From an uncultured Phycisphaerae bacterium (lineage in GTDB: Bacteria; Planctomycetota; Phycisphaerae; UBA1845; Fen-1342), in assembly GCA_937928595.1 (NCBI GenBank), contig CALGJV010000031.1, positions 1-64,000 of the forward strand: a DNA stretch of 64,000 nt, read 5' to 3'. The notes under the pieces are model-generated. The model saw only the letters and a list, made by a program, of their open reading frames with translations. It was not told the DNA's origin and did not search any database. Below, piece after piece: positions 53,460-63,552 of this stretch. Every line of letters begins with the position of its first letter. The stretch's first letter is position 1. A program made the translations under genes and the position numbers.

Positions 53460-54782
53460 ATGCGACTGGCTGTTGTGGGTACGGGCTATGTCGGGCTGGT
53501 ATCGGCCGCCTGCTTTGCGGACAGCGGCAACCACGTGACCGCGGTCGATACGGACCGCGCGAAGATCGAGACCCTGCGAACGGGGGCGTGCCCGTTTTAC
53601 GAGCCCGGCCTGGAGGACATCGTGCGACGCAACCTCGCGGCCGGCCGCCTCCGCTTCACGACCGAGCTGGCGGAGGCGGTGGCCGGGGCGCGGGTGGTCT
53701 TTCTCGCGGTCGGCACGCCGCCCCGGTCGGACGGGTCGGCGGACCTGGCGGCGCTGGAGGCGGCCGCGACGGCCACTGCGGCGGCGCTCACCGGTCCGGC
53801 GGTGGTCGTGAACAAGAGCACGGCGCCGGTGGGGACGGCGGCCCGGCTGGAGGAGCTGATTGCGGCGCGGACGAAACACCGCTGCCCGGTGGTGAGCAAC
53901 CCGGAGTTTCTCAAGGAGGGCGCGGCGGTGGCGGATTTCCTTCGCCCGGACCGGGTGATCATCGGCGCCGACGACCGGGCCGCGGGCGACGAGGTGGCGG
54001 AGCTGTACCAACCGTTTCTGCGGAACAACCGGCCGCTGCTGCTGATGAGCCGGGCGGCCGCGGAGCTGACGAAGTACGCCGCGAACGCGTACCTGGCGAC
54101 GCGCATCAGCTTCGTGAACGAGATCGCGGAGCTGTGCGAGAAGCTGGGCGTGGACGTAAACGAGGTGCGGCGCGGCATGGGCACCGACCAGCGGATCGGC
54201 CAGCACTTCCTGTACCCCGGCCTGGGCTACGGCGGGAGCTGCTTTCCGAAGGACGTGCAAGCGCTGGCGAGCTTCGGGCGGGCGGCGGGGGCCGACTGCG
54301 GGCTGCTGGAGGCCGTGCACCGGCGGAACCTGGCGCAGCGCGCGAACCTGCTGGCGCGGATCGTGGCGCGGCTCGGGCCGGACCTGCGCGGGCGGCGCCT
54401 CGCGGTGTGGGGGCTGGCGTTCAAGCCGGAGACGGACGACGTCCGCGAGGCGCCGGCGCTGACGCTGATCGAGGGGCTGCTGGCGGCCGGGGCCGCGGTC
54501 GCGGTTCACGATCCGCGGGCGATGGGGTCGACCCGGCGCGTGCTCGGCGACGCGGTGGCCTACCACGCCGATCCGTACGAGGCACTGGTTGGGGCGGACG
54601 CGCTGGTGATCGCCACCGAGTGGATGGAGTTCCGCAGCCCCGACTTTGAACGCATCGCGGGGGCTCTGCGCGAGCCGCTGATCTTCGACGGGCGGAACCT
54701 GTACGAACCCGCGACGATGCGGCGGTACAATATCGAGTACCACAGCGTCGGCCGCCCGTCGGTCGCGCCGCGGCGCGGCTGA
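53460..54782 (+). CDS. ugd: UDP-glucose 6-dehydrogenase
   Basis: A 440-residue NAD-dependent enzyme that oxidises UDP-glucose to UDP-glucuronate for cell-surface polysaccharides. The NAD motif is VVGTGYVGLV (4-13), the conserved lysine is in AELTKYAANAYLA, and the catalytic cysteine is C261 in GYGGSCFPKDV. The C-terminal domain carries GLAFKPETDDVREAPAL. All catalytic residues are present and length is normal. Confidence 0.95.
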   Translation: MRLAVVGTGYVGLVSAACFADSGNHVTAVDTDRAKIETLRTGACPFYEPGLEDIVRRNLAAGRLRFTTELAEAVAGARVVFLAVGTPPRSDGSADLAALEAAATATAAALTGPAVVVNKSTAPVGTAARLEELIAARTKHRCPVVSNPEFLKEGAAVADFLRPDRVIIGADDRAAGDEVAELYQPFLRNNRPLLLMSRAAAELTKYAANAYLATRISFVNEIAELCEKLGVDVNEVRRGMGTDQRIGQHFLYPGLGYGGSCFPKDVQALASFGRAAGADCGLLEAVHRRNLAQRANLLARIVARLGPDLRGRRLAVWGLAFKPETDDVREAPALTLIEGLLAAGAAVAVHDPRAMGSTRRVLGDAVAYHADPYEALVGADALVIATEWMEFRSPDFERIAGALREPLIFDGRNLYEPATMRRYNIEYHSVGRPSVAPRRG

Positions 54783-54801
54783 ACGCTCCGCGAGGTGCAC
54801 C

Positions 54802-55878
54802 ATGCCCCGCCTGACCCCGCAGGTCGTCGCGCTGGCGGACCTGCTCGCCGAGCACTCCGCGCCGGCGGCTCCCGAGCTCGTCCGCGCCGAGGAGGGCGGC
54901 GCTGTCCGCTGCCTGGCCTGCGCGCATCGCTGCCGGGTGCTGCCGGGGCGCGACGGCGTCTGCCGGGTGCGCTTCAACCGCGCCGGCACGCTGCGCGTGC
55001 CGCACGGCTACGTGGCCGGCCTGGCGGTCGACCCGATCGAGAAGAAGCCGTTCTTTCACGCGTACCCCGGGCGGGAGACGCTGTCGTTCGGCATGCTCGG
55101 CTGCGACCTGCATTGCTCGTACTGCCAGAACTGGATCACGAGCCAGGCGCTGCGGGACGCCCGCGCGATCTCGGCTCCGCATTTCGTCACGCCCGAGGAG
55201 CTCGTGCGGCTCGCGCAACGCTACCGCTGCCCGGCGCTGACCAGCACGTACAACGAGCCGCTCATTACGAGCGAGTGGGCGGTCGAGATCTTCCGGCTCG
55301 GCCGCGCCGCGGGGCTCGCGGGCGCGTACGTCTCCAACGGCCACGCGACGCCGGAGGTGCTGGAGTACCTGCGGCCGTACGTGTCGCTCTACAAGGTGGA
55401 CCTGAAGTCGCTGAACCCGGACACCTACCGGCGGCTGGGCGGCGGCCTCGAACACGTGCTGGCGACGATCCGGCGGTTGAAGGAGCTCGATTACTGGATC
55501 GAGCTCGTGACGCTGCTCGTGCCGGGGCTCAACGACAGCGATGACGAGCTGCAGCGCATGGCGGCGTTCATCGCCGGGGTATCACCGGACATCCCCTGGC
55601 ACGTCACGGCGTTCCACCCGGACTACAAGCTCGCCGACCCGCCGGCCACGCCCGCCGAGACGCTGCTGCGGGCGCATGCGATCGGCCGCCGGGCCGGATT
55701 GCGCTTCGTGTACGCCGGCAACCTGCCCGGACGGGTGGGCGAGCTCGAGAACACGCTGTGCCCGGCGTGCGGGACGCTGCTGATCGAGCGGCGCGGATTC
55801 GAGGTGCGGCAGAACCGGCTCTGCGCCGGGCGCTGTCCCGATTGTGCGACGGCCGTTCCCGGCGTATGGGAGAACTGA
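54802..55878 (+). CDS. amrS: AmmeMemoRadiSam system radical SAM enzyme AmrS
   Basis: A 358-residue radical SAM protein. An N-terminal cysteine-rich segment (CLACAHRCRVLPGRDGVCRV) is followed by the cluster motif C101-x3-C105-x2-C108 in GCDLHCSYCQNW, then YNEPL and LYKVDLKSLNPDTYRRLGGG. The C-terminus adds CPACGTLLIERRG. This is the AmrS family, which usually occurs with AmmeMemoRadiSam subunits A and B; neither partner is visible here. The reaction is not established. It follows ugd by 19 bases. Confidence 0.88.
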   Translation: MPRLTPQVVALADLLAEHSAPAAPELVRAEEGGAVRCLACAHRCRVLPGRDGVCRVRFNRAGTLRVPHGYVAGLAVDPIEKKPFFHAYPGRETLSFGMLGCDLHCSYCQNWITSQALRDARAISAPHFVTPEELVRLAQRYRCPALTSTYNEPLITSEWAVEIFRLGRAAGLAGAYVSNGHATPEVLEYLRPYVSLYKVDLKSLNPDTYRRLGGGLEHVLATIRRLKELDYWIELVTLLVPGLNDSDDELQRMAAFIAGVSPDIPWHVTAFHPDYKLADPPATPAETLLRAHAIGRRAGLRFVYAGNLPGRVGELENTLCPACGTLLIERRGFEVRQNRLCAGRCPDCATAVPGVWEN

Positions 55879-56006
55879 CGTCCGCCCGCGCGGCCCGCAG
55901 CCCCGGTCGGCACTGCGAAGGCCGCCGGGGCTGCGGTGTTGCGTCGGGACTGTGTTGCCGCGGGGAACGCCGGCGCCGCCGCGCGGCCGGGTTCGCTGCG
56001 CCGGGC

Positions 56007-58043
56007 TCAGCCGGGCCGGCCCGAACTGCTCAGCGGACCGGCGTACACGCCCATGTACCATTCGTCCGTGTTGTCACCGGCGCCGGCCGGGAGCTCGGTG
56101 CTCGTGGTCGTGCTGAGGTCGCTGACGGCCGCCGCTGCGACGCCGGCGGGCGTGATCGCGAACACCGTGTCGCCGATGAACGCGCCGCGGCGCCAGGGGT
56201 TCCACCAGTACGGGTACTGCGAACTGCGGACGGCCGGCAGGCGGCCGAGCTCGGTGAAGCCGGACGGCGTCACGCGATAGCACACGATGCCCTCGAACAG
56301 GAGGTTCGGCATGTAGTCGGTGAGCCAGGGTTCGGCGGTGCCGGTCCAGAGCTGCACGGGCAGTGCCAGCAGGCCGCTCTCGCCGCTCTCGGGCAGGAAG
56401 GTGAACGCCTTGTGCGTCTGGCTCACGTCGGACTCGGATCCGTAGCCGCCGAGTTCGAGCTGCTGGACCAGCGTCGGGTTGGCGGGGTCGGTCGTGTCGA
56501 ACAGCGAGAGCTGGATGGCGTTGCGAAGCGTACCGCCCCAGGAGGCCGTGATGGTCGTGCGCCCCACGCCGATCAGCCGGTTCGCGCCGAGCGGGTGCAG
56601 GTAGTCGCTGTAGCCCGGCACCTTGAGTTCGCCGACGACGGCCGGCGCCGCGGGGTTCGACAGGTCGAGCACGAACAGGGGGTCGATCTGGCGGAACGTG
56701 ACGAGGTAGCCGCGCGTCCCGAGGAAGCGCGCGGCGTAGAGCCTCTCGTTCGGGGCGATGCCGTCGACGCTGCCGAGGATCGCGAGCTCGCCGGCGCTTT
56801 CGCCGAGCACGAAGACGGCGTTGCGGGGCACCTCGCTGTCGACCGCCTGCGCGGTCGCGTCGCGGCTGGAAACCGCGACGTCACCACCGAATCCGCCGGT
56901 GAAGGCCGGCGGGATGTGCGTGGCCAGTCGCAGGTGGCCTTCAAACTCGCCGAGCGAGAACTGGTTGAGCAGGCGGCCCGGCACCGTCCCGCTGGCGACG
57001 TACTCGGCCACGCCGTCGGCGTTGAACCGGAGCTTGTGGACCGCAGTCCGCGTCCGGAACGCGCCGTCCACCGCCCAATCGGGATCGGTGAGGTACAGCG
57101 CCGCGGTGGAGGCGTAGAGGGTGCCGACGTTGGCCATGATCGCGACCGAGCCGACCGTCTGCGTGATGTCGGCCGCGTCGAGCGTGAGGACCGCCGTCGC
57201 GCAGTAGCCGGCGGGCGACTCGGGCCGGTACCAGTTCTCGGGCGGCACGAGCGGTGCGGGAGCGCCCGCGGGCCGCTGTCGCGGGAGGATGTCGGCGAGC
57301 GTCAGGGCGTCGATGGCCCGCGGCGTCGGGTTGGCGGGCAGCTCCGGGGCGATCGCCAGCACGAGAATGAGGCGGCTGCCGGTGATGCGCGACGAAACGA
57401 GGCAGCCGTCGAGTTCGTTGCGGGCGACCAGCGCCGGAGCGGCGGGGTCCGCGATGTTCACGCTGTAGACGACGGTCGCTGCGCCGACGTGATACGGCGG
57501 CCAGATCATGAGCTCGGGGCCGCCGCCGCCGGCGTAGCTGTACTTCTGGCCGAGCGCGATGAGCCGGTCGCGGCCGACGAGGTAGAGGGCCTCGATGAAC
57601 GCGTCGAACTCGAGGGCCCCGACCTGCGCGAGCCCCAGGTTCGGTGCGGCGCGCACGATGCGGAGTGTGCGGTTGCGGGCGATGTAGAAGTGCGCGCCGT
57701 CGGACTTGAAGAGGTCGCTCTCGTCGACGCCCTCCTCCTGGAGATTGGTCGTGGAGTACGGCGTGCCGCTCGAATTCCCGGCGCCGTCCTCGGCTGCCCC
57801 GGCGCCGCCGGCGGCTGGTGCGAGGGCGAGCGTGTCGAACAGGGTGCCAAGCGCGCCGCGCGTGTAGCGGTTCGACTGCGCGCGGGCCTGGGACTTGAAG
57901 TAGCTCAGGAGCTCATCCTGGGAGCTGAAGCGCCGCAGGGCGGCCTTGCCCTCGTCGCCTCCGCCGGGCGGCCGCGGGCAGCCGCCGAGCAGAAGGAGTC
58001 CGAGCGTGGAGAGACCGAGTCCTAGCGCGAGGCAGCGTCGCAT
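56007..58043 (-). CDS. Beta-propeller domain lipoprotein
   Basis: A 678-residue predicted lipoprotein with signal LALGLGLSTLGLLLLGGC (lipobox LLGGC). The N-terminal part has SYFKSQARAQSNRYTRGALG. A long beta-propeller-like region follows with repeats such as LIALGQKYSYAGGGGPEL and GYLVTFRQIDPLFVLDLSNP, typical of the secreted beta-propeller domain family (DUF2048-like/PF09826). GGAG lies eight bases before the ATG. Its function is not known; such proteins are usually envelope-associated. Confidence 0.78.
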   Translation of the reverse strand: MRRCLALGLGLSTLGLLLLGGCPRPPGGGDEGKAALRRFSSQDELLSYFKSQARAQSNRYTRGALGTLFDTLALAPAAGGAGAAEDGAGNSSGTPYSTTNLQEEGVDESDLFKSDGAHFYIARNRTLRIVRAAPNLGLAQVGALEFDAFIEALYLVGRDRLIALGQKYSYAGGGGPELMIWPPYHVGAATVVYSVNIADPAAPALVARNELDGCLVSSRITGSRLILVLAIAPELPANPTPRAIDALTLADILPRQRPAGAPAPLVPPENWYRPESPAGYCATAVLTLDAADITQTVGSVAIMANVGTLYASTAALYLTDPDWAVDGAFRTRTAVHKLRFNADGVAEYVASGTVPGRLLNQFSLGEFEGHLRLATHIPPAFTGGFGGDVAVSSRDATAQAVDSEVPRNAVFVLGESAGELAILGSVDGIAPNERLYAARFLGTRGYLVTFRQIDPLFVLDLSNPAAPAVVGELKVPGYSDYLHPLGANRLIGVGRTTITASWGGTLRNAIQLSLFDTTDPANPTLVQQLELGGYGSESDVSQTHKAFTFLPESGESGLLALPVQLWTGTAEPWLTDYMPNLLFEGIVCYRVTPSGFTELGRLPAVRSSQYPYWWNPWRRGAFIGDTVFAITPAGVAAAAVSDLSTTTSTELPAGAGDNTDEWYMGVYAGPLSSSGRPG

Positions 58044-58267
58044 TCCGTGTTCTCCTCTTCCGGTGCGGTTCCCGCGGAGGGTGGAGCCTTCCTTTTCATC
58101 GGCGCGGCGTGCCGCGCGGCTGGGCGGGTGGCCGGCTTTCCGCTGCGGGCCGCGGGACCGACGTAAGTGTTGTACGCGGGCTCCGGGTGTCCAATCGAGT
58201 GGGGGCGGCGCGGGTGGGGTGGCAAGAAAGTCGGGGGACCGGGCAAGGGTGGGCTGTGTGATCGTCT

Positions 58268-58273
58268 TATAAT
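58268..58273 (+). promoter_or_regulatory. Upstream TATAAT, possible distal rRNA promoter
   Basis: A perfect TATAAT lies about 110 bases before the proximal promoter -10. No good -35 was found. It could be a distal rRNA promoter P1. Confidence 0.35.
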
Positions 58274-58358
58274 ATGTCGCTTTTTGCGGATTCATGTTGA
58301 ATGGAACCGGTCCCGAGAAATCGAGTTGTGGGAGGGGATTTTTCGGCTCGGAAGGGAC

Positions 58359-58386
58359 TTGCAAAGCGTGGCAAGGGTGGTACTAT
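58359..58386 (+). promoter_or_regulatory. Proximal 16S rRNA promoter
   Basis: TTGCAA (58359-58364) and TACTAT (58381-58386) are spaced by 16 bases and sit in a stretch that ends 28 bases before boxA. This is the best sigma-70-like promoter for the rRNA unit. Transcription would start near 58393. Confidence 0.65.
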
Positions 58387-58413
58387 ACGGGGCCCCGGTG
58401 GAAGCGCCGGGAC

Positions 58414-58425
58414 GGTCTTTGACAA
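58414..58425 (+). promoter_or_regulatory. boxA-like antitermination element
   Basis: GGTCTTTGACAA resembles the rRNA boxA core TGCTCTTTAACA. It sits between the promoter and the 16S, where boxA recruits the Nus antitermination complex, and would let polymerase pass the leader hairpin that ends in TTTT. Confidence 0.6.
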
Positions 58426-58445
58426 GTAAACAGTGGACGAAGCCG
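58425..58445 (+). other. 16S pre-rRNA processing stem, 5' arm
   Basis: AGTAAACAGTGGACGA (58425-58440) is exactly complementary to TCGTCCACTGTTTACT (60315-60330). After one bulged A, GCCG (58442-58445) pairs with CGGC (60311-60314), for 20 base pairs in all. This leader-trailer stalk encloses the whole 16S and is the classical RNase III processing structure. Confidence 0.85.
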
Positions 58446-58636
58446 AGAGAGTGCGGCGTGGCGGCGGCCCCCCTGCGTGACTGGGGGCGGTCGCGGCGCA
58501 TCCGAAGATCGAGAGTCCGGTTCGGCCCCACGGTGTGTGTGGTCGGGTCGGGCGGCTCGCGCATTCTCGACACGCAGCGGAATGCTGAGCTCTCAATCAG
58601 TCGCAAGGCGGCCCTCGGGCCGTTTTGGCTGATATT

Positions 58637-60219
<1,583 letters not shown>

Positions 60220-60232
60220 GGGGATACCTGGA

Positions 60233-60251
60233 CGGCGAGCTCCGCTCGCCG
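60233..60251 (+). other. Hairpin in the 16S trailer
   Basis: CGGCGAGC (60233-60240) and GCTCGCCG (60244-60251) form a perfect eight-base-pair stem with loop TCC, 17 bases after the mature 16S 3' end. It lies inside the region enclosed by the processing stem and may help 3' maturation. Confidence 0.6.
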
Positions 60252-60310
60252 ACGGAGTCAGCGCACTTTCACGCGGTCCTGCGGGCCGCGTCCCGGTCGC
60301 TTGCGGCCGG

Positions 60311-60339
60311 CGGCTCGTCCACTGTTTACTCTTTTTTTT
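60311..60339 (+). terminator. 16S processing stem 3' arm with T8 terminator tract
   Basis: CGGC plus TCGTCCACTGTTTACT (60311-60330) is the 3' arm of the leader-trailer stem, and after one C a run of eight Ts (60332-60339) follows. A T8 run is exceptional in this GC-rich DNA and marks the likely end of the rRNA transcript. It indicates a monocistronic 16S unit. Confidence 0.75.
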
Positions 60340-60383
60340 GCGCGGGCCGGGTGCCCGCCCCCACGCCGATCGGTGTTCACGCT

Positions 60384-61055
60384 ATGCACACCTGGAAAAC
60401 GCACCTGACGGCTGTGCTGCGCCGCCTGGCCGAGACTCACGGCGACGCGCCCCTCGCCGAGATCGAGCGCATCCTCGCCGGCGTCTTCGAGGCCCGGAGC
60501 GTGCGCTTCGTGGTCGCCCATTCCACCGACCGCGCCGCGCCGCTGACCCTGCGGGCGCTGCTCGACCGCCCCTTCGATGCGGTCATCGAGCTCCAGACGC
60601 AACTGATGGGGCTGCCGGCCGGCGGCGGGCGCACGGCCCCCGGCAGCGTGTCCCGCTTTCAACCCGGCGATGCCCCCCCGGCGCCTGAGCCCTCGGCCGA
60701 GGCTCGCTGCGACGAGTTCATCCGCGAATTCGCCCGCCTCGAGCAGCGCCACGAGTTCATGTGGGCCGGCTACATCGTCCGGGAGCTGCTGCCGCGCGTG
60801 GGGTTCCCCGACGCCGAGGCCAAGGTCGTGCTCGACCGCCTCCGCATGGACGGCATCCTGCACATGACCAAGGTGCCGAATCCGAAGAACCCCCACTTCC
60901 CCGCCACCGGCGCCAGACTGAACCGCCAGCACCCCCGCGTGATCGCGGTCCTGCGTGAGCCGCCCGCAGCCGAGGCCTCCCAGGACGCCGCCCAGCCCGA
61001 GGGTGCGGCGGGGGCCCCGCGGGGCGAGCCGCACGCGGCCTCGTCGGCTGTCTGA
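60384..61055 (+). CDS. Unknown protein with winged-helix-like C-terminal segment
   Basis: A 223-residue soluble protein. The first half has VLRRLAETHGDAPLAEIERI and RALLDRPFDAVIELQTQLMG. The C-terminal part, MWAGYIVRELLPRVGFPDAE with VLDRLRMDGILHMTKVPNPK and RLNRQHPRV, has the shape of a winged helix-turn-helix with a beta wing, so DNA or RNA binding is possible. Glutamate- and alanine-rich linkers surround it. It starts 45 bases after the rRNA T-tract. No family is recognised. Confidence 0.6.
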   Translation: MHTWKTHLTAVLRRLAETHGDAPLAEIERILAGVFEARSVRFVVAHSTDRAAPLTLRALLDRPFDAVIELQTQLMGLPAGGGRTAPGSVSRFQPGDAPPAPEPSAEARCDEFIREFARLEQRHEFMWAGYIVRELLPRVGFPDAEAKVVLDRLRMDGILHMTKVPNPKNPHFPATGARLNRQHPRVIAVLREPPAAEASQDAAQPEGAAGAPRGEPHAASSAV

Positions 61056-61069
61056 CCGACGGCAGGGGG

Positions 61070-61170
61070 CCCCTGAAACGATCGGCCGGAGCGGCCCGGC
61101 CGCGCGGGCTGATCGTGCGTATCCTTCAGGGGATTTTCGGCGGCGGGCCCTGAAGTCGAAGGGCCGACTT
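61070..61170 (+). promoter_or_regulatory. Nested leader hairpin with alternative pairings
   Basis: CCCCTGAA (61070-61077) pairs with TTCAGGGG (61125-61132). Directly inside, ACGATC (61078-61083) pairs with GATCGT (61111-61116) and GGCCG (61084-61088) with CGGCC (61097-61101). The arm TTCAGGG (61125-61131) can instead pair with CCCTGAA (61148-61154). A further hairpin, AAGTCG (61153-61158) with CGACTT (61165-61170), overlaps that second partner. The sequence thus offers mutually exclusive folds, as in riboswitches and attenuators, ahead of a tiny ORF. Confidence 0.5.
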
Positions 61171-61239
61171 GTCCGATAAAGATTGCGACGGGCCACTGAT
61201 GGTGGCAAAGACCTGTTGACCTGCGAGAGGAGCTACAAC

Positions 61240-61332
61240 ATGGCGTTTCTGAGCTGGCTTGAGCCGTTCCTGGGGATCTTTGGCGCGCTGCTGTCGGGGA
61301 TCCTCGGCTTCATCGGCATGTTCCTGACGTAA
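61240..61332 (+). CDS. Small hydrophobic peptide, 30 residues
   Basis: ATG at 61240, preceded by GAGAGGAG with seven bases of spacing, opens a 30-codon frame ending TAA at 61332. The sequence MAFLSWLEPFLGIFGALLSG continues with ILGFIGMFLT and is almost wholly hydrophobic, suggesting one membrane-inserted helix. A structured leader lies upstream and CGCCGGCCGGCG (61334-61345) directly after the stop. No family is recognised. It could be a small membrane protein, a toxin-like peptide or a leader peptide; expression is not shown. Confidence 0.45.
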   Translation: MAFLSWLEPFLGIFGALLSGILGFIGMFLT

Positions 61333-61567
61333 TCGCCGGCCGGCGGTGACATCACCATCACCACCTCCCCTGCGCTGATGCGGGACGGGGCCGGGCGGCG
61401 CGGCAACGGGGGCGCGCCGCCCGATTTGCGCGCCGGTCCGGCCCTGGGGGACTCCACGCACCCATTGAGAGACGCCCGCCGGCCTTGTGGGGCCGGCGCG
61501 AGTGCCCGTGAGCTGCTCCCCAAGATCTGGTCCAGGCGTCATGAGAGTCCGTTGCCCGGCCGCGGCC

Positions 61568-62374
61568 TCAGCCGCGCACCGCCACCACGTCCAGCAGTCG
61601 CGGGACCAGCGCCATCGCGGCGGCCGCCAGCCGCGGCAGCCGGCTGGTCCACACCTCCGGCCGCGGGCGGCGCAGACAGCGCAGCACGGCCCGCGCGACG
61701 CGGTCCGGGTCCTGGAGGAGCAGCGCCGGCACGTCGTCATACGCGCGGGCGGCGTCGAGCGGCCGCCCGGATTCCGCCGCGGCCCGGTCCGCGAACCCCG
61801 TCCGCGTCATGATCGGGTGGACCGACGAAACGGCGATGCGGTGCGGCCGCAGCTCGAGGGCCATGGCCCGGCAGACGTGGTGCTGGGCGGCCTTCGTCGC
61901 CGAGTAGGCGGAGAAGCGGATTAGCGGAAAGAGCGCCAGCGCGCTGGAGCACATGAGCAGGTGACCCGGACGGGCGGCGGCGATGAGCCGCCGGGCCGCC
62001 TGTTGCAGCAAGTCGACGGCAGCGAAGAAGTTGACGTCGAAGATGCGGCGCAGCTCCGCGTCGGACGTTTCGTGCATGGCGCGACGGAAGCCGTAGCCGG
62101 CGTTGGCGAACACGACGTCGAACTGGCCCAGGGCGGCCTCTGCCGCATCCAGCAGCCGCCCGCTTTCGCCGGGCGCCGCGACGTCGCCGGCGACCGTGAC
62201 GGCCGTGCGGCCCGCGGCGCGCACCCCATCGGCGACGGATGCAAGACGGGCGGTGTCGCGGCCGTGGAGCACGACGTGCAGCCCGGCGCGGGCGGCGGCG
62301 AACGCGGTCGCGGCGCCGATGCCCGAGCTGGCCCCGGTGATGACAATGACTCGGTCGGTCAACTCCTGCGCCAT
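61568..62374 (-). CDS. Short-chain dehydrogenase/reductase
   Basis: A 268-residue classical SDR. The nucleotide motif is VITGASSGIGAATAFAAARA, with FANAGYGFRRAM and the catalytic YSATK (Y-x3-K) preceded by the serine in CSSALALFPLIRFSAY. The C-terminus is longer and hydrophobic (AAAAMALVPRLLDVVAVRG). NAD(P) preference and substrate are not clear. The ATG at 62374 gives the proper family start, while the longer open frame upstream is not conserved. Confidence 0.85.
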   Translation of the reverse strand: MAQELTDRVIVITGASSGIGAATAFAAARAGLHVVLHGRDTARLASVADGVRAAGRTAVTVAGDVAAPGESGRLLDAAEAALGQFDVVFANAGYGFRRAMHETSDAELRRIFDVNFFAAVDLLQQAARRLIAAARPGHLLMCSSALALFPLIRFSAYSATKAAQHHVCRAMALELRPHRIAVSSVHPIMTRTGFADRAAAESGRPLDAARAYDDVPALLLQDPDRVARAVLRCLRRPRPEVWTSRLPRLAAAAMALVPRLLDVVAVRG

Positions 62375-62505
62375 ACGCGGATTGTACGCGGCCGGTCGCG
62401 CAGCACGCGGCACGGCGACCCGGAAGCGAGCGGGCCCCCGACCGCCGGAGCGACCGAGGGCCCGGATGCTTGAGACTGTCCCGCCCGTGGGGCGGCGCGG
62501 CGCGC

Positions 62506-62967
62506 TCAGATTTCGTACACGCGTCCGGCCTGCTGGAGGCTGCCGCGTATCGCGGGATCGACGATCTGCTCGAAGACGGCCTGGACTTCGGCCATCACGA
62601 CGGCTTCGACGCCGTCCGGTAGCACGACCACGGAGGGGTCCTCCACGGCGGCGATCAGCAGTCGCTCCAGACTTTCGAACGTCGTGACACCGTTGGCCTG
62701 CATGACCTTGATCACGGCGTCCGCGAGCGCGTCCGACACGTCCGGCAGATCCTGGCCGGAGAACTCCTCCGCCAGGGCCATGATCATCTGGATGTCATCC
62801 GGATTGAGGGCCCCGAGATTGTTGGAGAGGACCTTGCTGAGGGCCTGGATCGGGCTGCTGCCGCCCTGAAACTCGCCGATGCGGGGATCCGTGGACGGGC
62901 CGATACAGCCCCCCGCCAGCAACCCCGCGCCGAGCAACACGAAGCCGACGAGCATCCGCACGCGCAT
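62506..62967 (-). CDS. Putative lipoprotein, unknown
   Basis: A 153-residue predicted lipoprotein with lipobox LLAGGC. The mature part is helical: PIQALSKVLSNNLGALNPDD, MIMALAEEFSGQDLPDVSDA and VEAVVMAEVQAVFEQIVDPA. GGAG lies six bases before the ATG. No family is recognised. It lies next to another lipoprotein gene of similar style. Confidence 0.62.
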   Translation of the reverse strand: MRVRMLVGFVLLGAGLLAGGCIGPSTDPRIGEFQGGSSPIQALSKVLSNNLGALNPDDIQMIMALAEEFSGQDLPDVSDALADAVIKVMQANGVTTFESLERLLIAAVEDPSVVVLPDGVEAVVMAEVQAVFEQIVDPAIRGSLQQAGRVYEI

Positions 62968-63018
62968 GTGTGCCTCCTTGCACGTTCCTGACGCCGGGGC
63001 GCGGCCGCCGCGACCGGC

Positions 63019-63552
63019 CTACGGCAGGCGGGGCAGCAGCCGCTCCGGGTCGAAGTCGATGAAGACCCCTTGCAGGTCGTTCGACGTCACGTCGCCGGGG
63101 ATCTCGAGGCCGCTGTCGAGCACGGCCTGGAGATCGTCCTTGCTCTCGATGTAGTTGTTGTTGAAGAATTCCCAGACGGCGGTGGCCTGGACGTCCGACC
63201 AGCCGACGTTGAGCACGTCGTCCACGCGGCTGGCCTCGTCGCTGTAGACCTGGATCTCGTCGGGCGTGAGCGACAGGAAACTGGGCTGCACGACTTTGTA
63301 GTACGCGGACCGCAGGTCGCCGCCGAACTGGTTCGCCAGGCGCTCGCTGCGGAGCAGCGCGTTGATGGTCTCCGGCGAGAAGCCCAGCGCGGCGAGCTGC
63401 TGCCGTTTTTCGTTCGGCGTCAGGGCGCTGTTGTTGCGGATCGCGTCGACCTGCTTGAGCGTGGCCGAATTGAGAGTGGGGTAGTTCTCGGGCGGGCAAC
63501 CGACCGTCAGCACCGCCGCCAACACGAGCAATGACATGCCGAGAGTGCGCAT
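63019..63552 (-). CDS. Putative lipoprotein, unknown
   Basis: A 177-residue predicted lipoprotein with signal MRTLGMSLLVLAAVLTVGC. The mature part has EKRQQLAALGFSPETINALL, an acidic helical SLTPDEIQVYSDEASRVDDV and VWEFFNNNYIESKDDLQAVL. The SALTPNEKRQQLAALG segment resembles short LTP-type helical motifs but no family is certain. It precedes the 62506-62967 lipoprotein gene by 51 bases on the same strand, so they may be an operon. Confidence 0.62.
   Translation of the reverse strand: MRTLGMSLLVLAAVLTVGCPPENYPTLNSATLKQVDAIRNNSALTPNEKRQQLAALGFSPETINALLRSERLANQFGGDLRSAYYKVVQPSFLSLTPDEIQVYSDEASRVDDVLNVGWSDVQATAVWEFFNNNYIESKDDLQAVLDSGLEIPGDVTSNDLQGVFIDFDPERLLPRLP

Larger units (their letters stand above)
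58044..58636. other. Divergent region upstream of 16S rRNA
   Basis: This stretch of about 590 bases carries the divergent propeller-gene upstream region and the rRNA leader. It contains two plus-strand promoter candidates and boxA. In the leader, a hairpin CGGCCC-TC-GGGCCG followed by TTTT (58609-58626) lies just before the 16S. GGCAAGGGTGG is repeated near each promoter. No gene is supported. Confidence 0.6.
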
